NCBI GenBank assembly: GCA_025361385.1
Contig: JANYAJ010000132.1
Location: forward strand, 1-14,886
From: Nitrospira sp.
Lineage (GTDB): Bacteria; Nitrospirota; Nitrospiria; Nitrospirales; Nitrospiraceae
Direction: 5' to 3'
DNA: 14,886 bases
Shown: positions 13,186-14,886 of the stretch, piece by piece
Layout: each line of letters begins with the position of its first letter
Position numbering within the stretch: position 1 is the stretch's first letter
Position numbers and translations under genes: made by a program
Notes under the pieces: generated by a model
Database searches by the model: none
What the model was told of the DNA's origin: nothing
Seen by the model: only the letters and a program-made list of their open reading frames with translations

Positions 13186-14769
13186 CTATCCGCCTCTCTC
13201 GTTCTCATCTAACGGGCGGAGCTGTCCGGCATCGGCGCTACGCCAGGTCTGGCGCGCTCCTGCCCGAACCGCGAGGTCGCGATACGCGCCCGCTCCAAAT
13301 ACGGTACGCAACCACAGACGGCCCAGGACCCGCCAATACCCCCATCCCACCTGCGCAAGCTTGAAGGAGGACATACCCATATCCGGTGTGCGATTGATCC
13401 AGGAAATCGGGACCTCCTTCACCTGATAGCCCATCAGCAGAGGTTGCAGCCCGGTTTCCGCATTCACCGCGAACCAGGGCTCCACTAAGTGGAGTTGCTC
13501 CACGACTTCGCGGCGGAAGAGCTTCAGATTGTTCGTGAGGTCGCGGAAGCGGCGGAGCAAGAGGATCTGGGCTATCAAATGGAACCCGCGGTTTGCGACG
13601 ATCTTCCCGAACGGATAATTCAGCAAGACGCTATGCCTGGAGAACCGGCTTCCGACGACCACGTCATACCCCTTTACTGCCGCGTCGAACAAATCCGAGA
13701 TCTCCGGCAACAGATGTTGGAAATCGCAATCCATGGTGAGGACATACCGCCCTGTCGCCGCTCGATACCCATCGGACAACGCGCGGCCGACTCCGTTCGG
13801 CCCGGTGCGCGAGACAAGTCGAATCCGACCGTCGGTGGCCGCCATGCTCCTAATGACCGCCGCTGTCCCGTCCTGACTGTTGTCGTCGACCAAAATGATC
13901 TCGCGCAGATAGTCGTCATAGAGGCGGCGCAACCCTGTCACGAGCGGCTCGACATTCATCTCCTCGTTGTAGCAAGGCACGACAACCGAGATCGCCCGCC
14001 TGAGTCCCTTATGCTCAGTCAGCGACACCGCCGGGCGCTCAACCACACGCGGCGGCTTTTGCGCATGGACCAGAATAGATCCCGCCAACGTCCGAATCCC
14101 TGGCGCATTCTCCAGGATGATCGAGAGGTTGCGAGACAGCCAGATCAGCCGCGGGGAGAGCGGTGCAAAGACGAAATCGTTGAACACGGCAAAGACTCGA
14201 ATAAAGCCCACTTCCGACATGAGTTCGTACAGTTGGCCACGACTGAGCAGTGACCGCGGATCTGCCTTGCCGAACATGCGCGCCAACAACCGGCGAAACT
14301 TCAGGACTACGTTCCAGGGATTACTTTCATGAAACACGACCTGCCCGCCTGGCTTCAAGAATTCCAGAACATGTTGGAGCAACATCGCGCAGTTACGTTT
14401 ATCAAGCAGATCAATCGCCACGACGAAGTCAAATTGCCGCCCCCTCAGAATATCCGGGAAGACATCCGCAGCGATGAACTCGACGGGATCCTGGATTTGG
14501 TCCGGCTTGCCGGCAAGGGAATCGAACGTCACGGCGGTAATGGGGTTTTTACCGTGGGTAACCTGTACGAGCTGCCGCGTAAAGAGACCCTGGCCGCATC
14601 CAATTTCGAGGATGGTTTGCCCGGGCAAGAGATGAACCAGATGCCGGAAGGACTGAGCGCGCCAGTGCAGGCGGTCCGTCGCGATAGGGTCTCGCTTCGC
14701 AAAATATTCATCCCGCGTCTTCTCACGAAGCGCGAGGGTCTGGAGGAGCGATTGGCCTGACGTTCCCAT
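13186..14769 (-). CDS. Fusion of SAM-dependent methyltransferase and GT2 (DPM1-like) glycosyltransferase
   Basis: This 527-residue two-domain protein has a class I methyltransferase at residues 1 to about 240. It contains the SAM-binding motif ILEIGCGQG (53-61), FVVAIDLLDK (115-124) and LKPGGQVVFHESNP (138-151). The second half, from about 258, is a GT2 domain related to dolichol-phosphate mannosyltransferase. It shows ISVVVPCYNEE (260-270), LVDDNSQDGT (293-302), the metal motif DCD (347-349), VVGSRFS (371-377) and NYPFGKIVANRG (384-395). No C-terminal membrane anchor is evident. The reading frame is continuous across the linker (about 235-258), so this is a real fusion. The start ATG 14769 lies nine bases after the epimerase stop, and the gene ends three bases before the next start. 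It may both transfer and methylate a sugar; this is inferred. Confidence 0.88.
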   Translation of the reverse strand: MGTSGQSLLQTLALREKTRDEYFAKRDPIATDRLHWRAQSFRHLVHLLPGQTILEIGCGQGLFTRQLVQVTHGKNPITAVTFDSLAGKPDQIQDPVEFIAADVFPDILRGRQFDFVVAIDLLDKRNCAMLLQHVLEFLKPGGQVVFHESNPWNVVLKFRRLLARMFGKADPRSLLSRGQLYELMSEVGFIRVFAVFNDFVFAPLSPRLIWLSRNLSIILENAPGIRTLAGSILVHAQKPPRVVERPAVSLTEHKGLRRAISVVVPCYNEEMNVEPLVTGLRRLYDDYLREIILVDDNSQDGTAAVIRSMAATDGRIRLVSRTGPNGVGRALSDGYRAATGRYVLTMDCDFQHLLPEISDLFDAAVKGYDVVVGSRFSRHSVLLNYPFGKIVANRGFHLIAQILLLRRFRDLTNNLKLFRREVVEQLHLVEPWFAVNAETGLQPLLMGYQVKEVPISWINRTPDMGMSSFKLAQVGWGYWRVLGRLWLRTVFGAGAYRDLAVRAGARQTWRSADAGQLRPLDENERGG

Positions 14770-14778
14770 AGTCGCCGC

Positions 14779-14886
14779 TCAGTGACCCAGCCGAACATTC
14801 CAGGCGTTGATCATGTCGAGCAACACATCTTTGAGCGATTTAGTCACCGACCACTTCGGATAATGCGACTGAAACTTTGAGAGATC
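14779..14886 (-). CDS. NAD-dependent sugar-nucleotide epimerase/dehydratase, C-terminal end only
   Basis: The last 35 codons of a leftward gene enter from the right edge and end at TGA 14781-14779. The peptide DLSKFQSHYPKWSVTKSLKD followed by VLLDMINAW resembles the C-terminus of extended short-chain dehydrogenase-type epimerases, in particular CDP-paratose 2-epimerase-like proteins. These end with a 'K..YP.W....SL.DI..E...AW' pattern. The next gene starts nine bases later, so it heads or belongs to the same operon. It would supply an activated sugar for the glycosyltransferases. The tail is too short to settle the exact reaction. Confidence 0.68.
   Translation of the reverse strand, partial: DLSKFQSHYPKWSVTKSLKDVLLDMINAWNVRLGH

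Overview
The window looks like a chromosomal segment of a GC-rich, free-living Gram-negative bacterium. The overall protein style (carbon starvation protein CstA, several small toxin-antitoxin pairs, a leftward exopolysaccharide cluster) is most reminiscent of Nitrospira (Nitrospirota). That assignment is an impression from gene content and codon use; no rRNA or marker gene is present to prove it.

Region 1 (1-498, minus) is the N-terminal third of cstA, running off the left edge. Region 2 (about 540-5230) is an accessory block. It holds a DUF433/DUF5615 antitoxin-toxin pair (556-1094), a decayed RelB-like/ParE pair (1170-1510), and two large related imperfect palindromes (1514-1800). These are followed by a reverse transcriptase gene of the defence-associated (unknown-group/Abi-like) type split by a one-base frameshift (1871-3401), a glutathione S-transferase-like gene (3682-4332), and a leftward AbrB-type antitoxin/Doc toxin pair (5141-4525) with a recognisable promoter-operator. 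The RT gene is clearly more AT-rich than its surroundings, which suits horizontal acquisition. At least two loci here (ParE and the RT) are broken, so the block looks like a decaying defence/addiction island.

Region 3 (5347-14886, all minus) is an exopolysaccharide or lipopolysaccharide assembly cluster. Transcription runs leftward: the end of a sugar-nucleotide epimerase/dehydratase gene, a methyltransferase fused to a family-2 glycosyltransferase, and a short cellulose-synthase-like membrane glycosyltransferase. After a 315-base gap with a good sigma70-type promoter come a Wzx-type flippase, a GT4 glycosyltransferase and three GT2 glycosyltransferases. The inferred job is to make activated sugars, assemble a modified saccharide at the inner membrane and move it across. 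No polymerase (Wzy), ligase, export secretin or initiating phosphoglycosyl transferase lies in the window.

The best candidates for new biology are the upstream structured repeat pair, which shows a compensatory base change between its two copies, and its position directly in front of the reverse transcriptase. Known defence RTs such as DRT2 and DRT9 use an adjacent structured non-coding RNA. A dispersed genomic palindrome unrelated to the RT is the main competing explanation.
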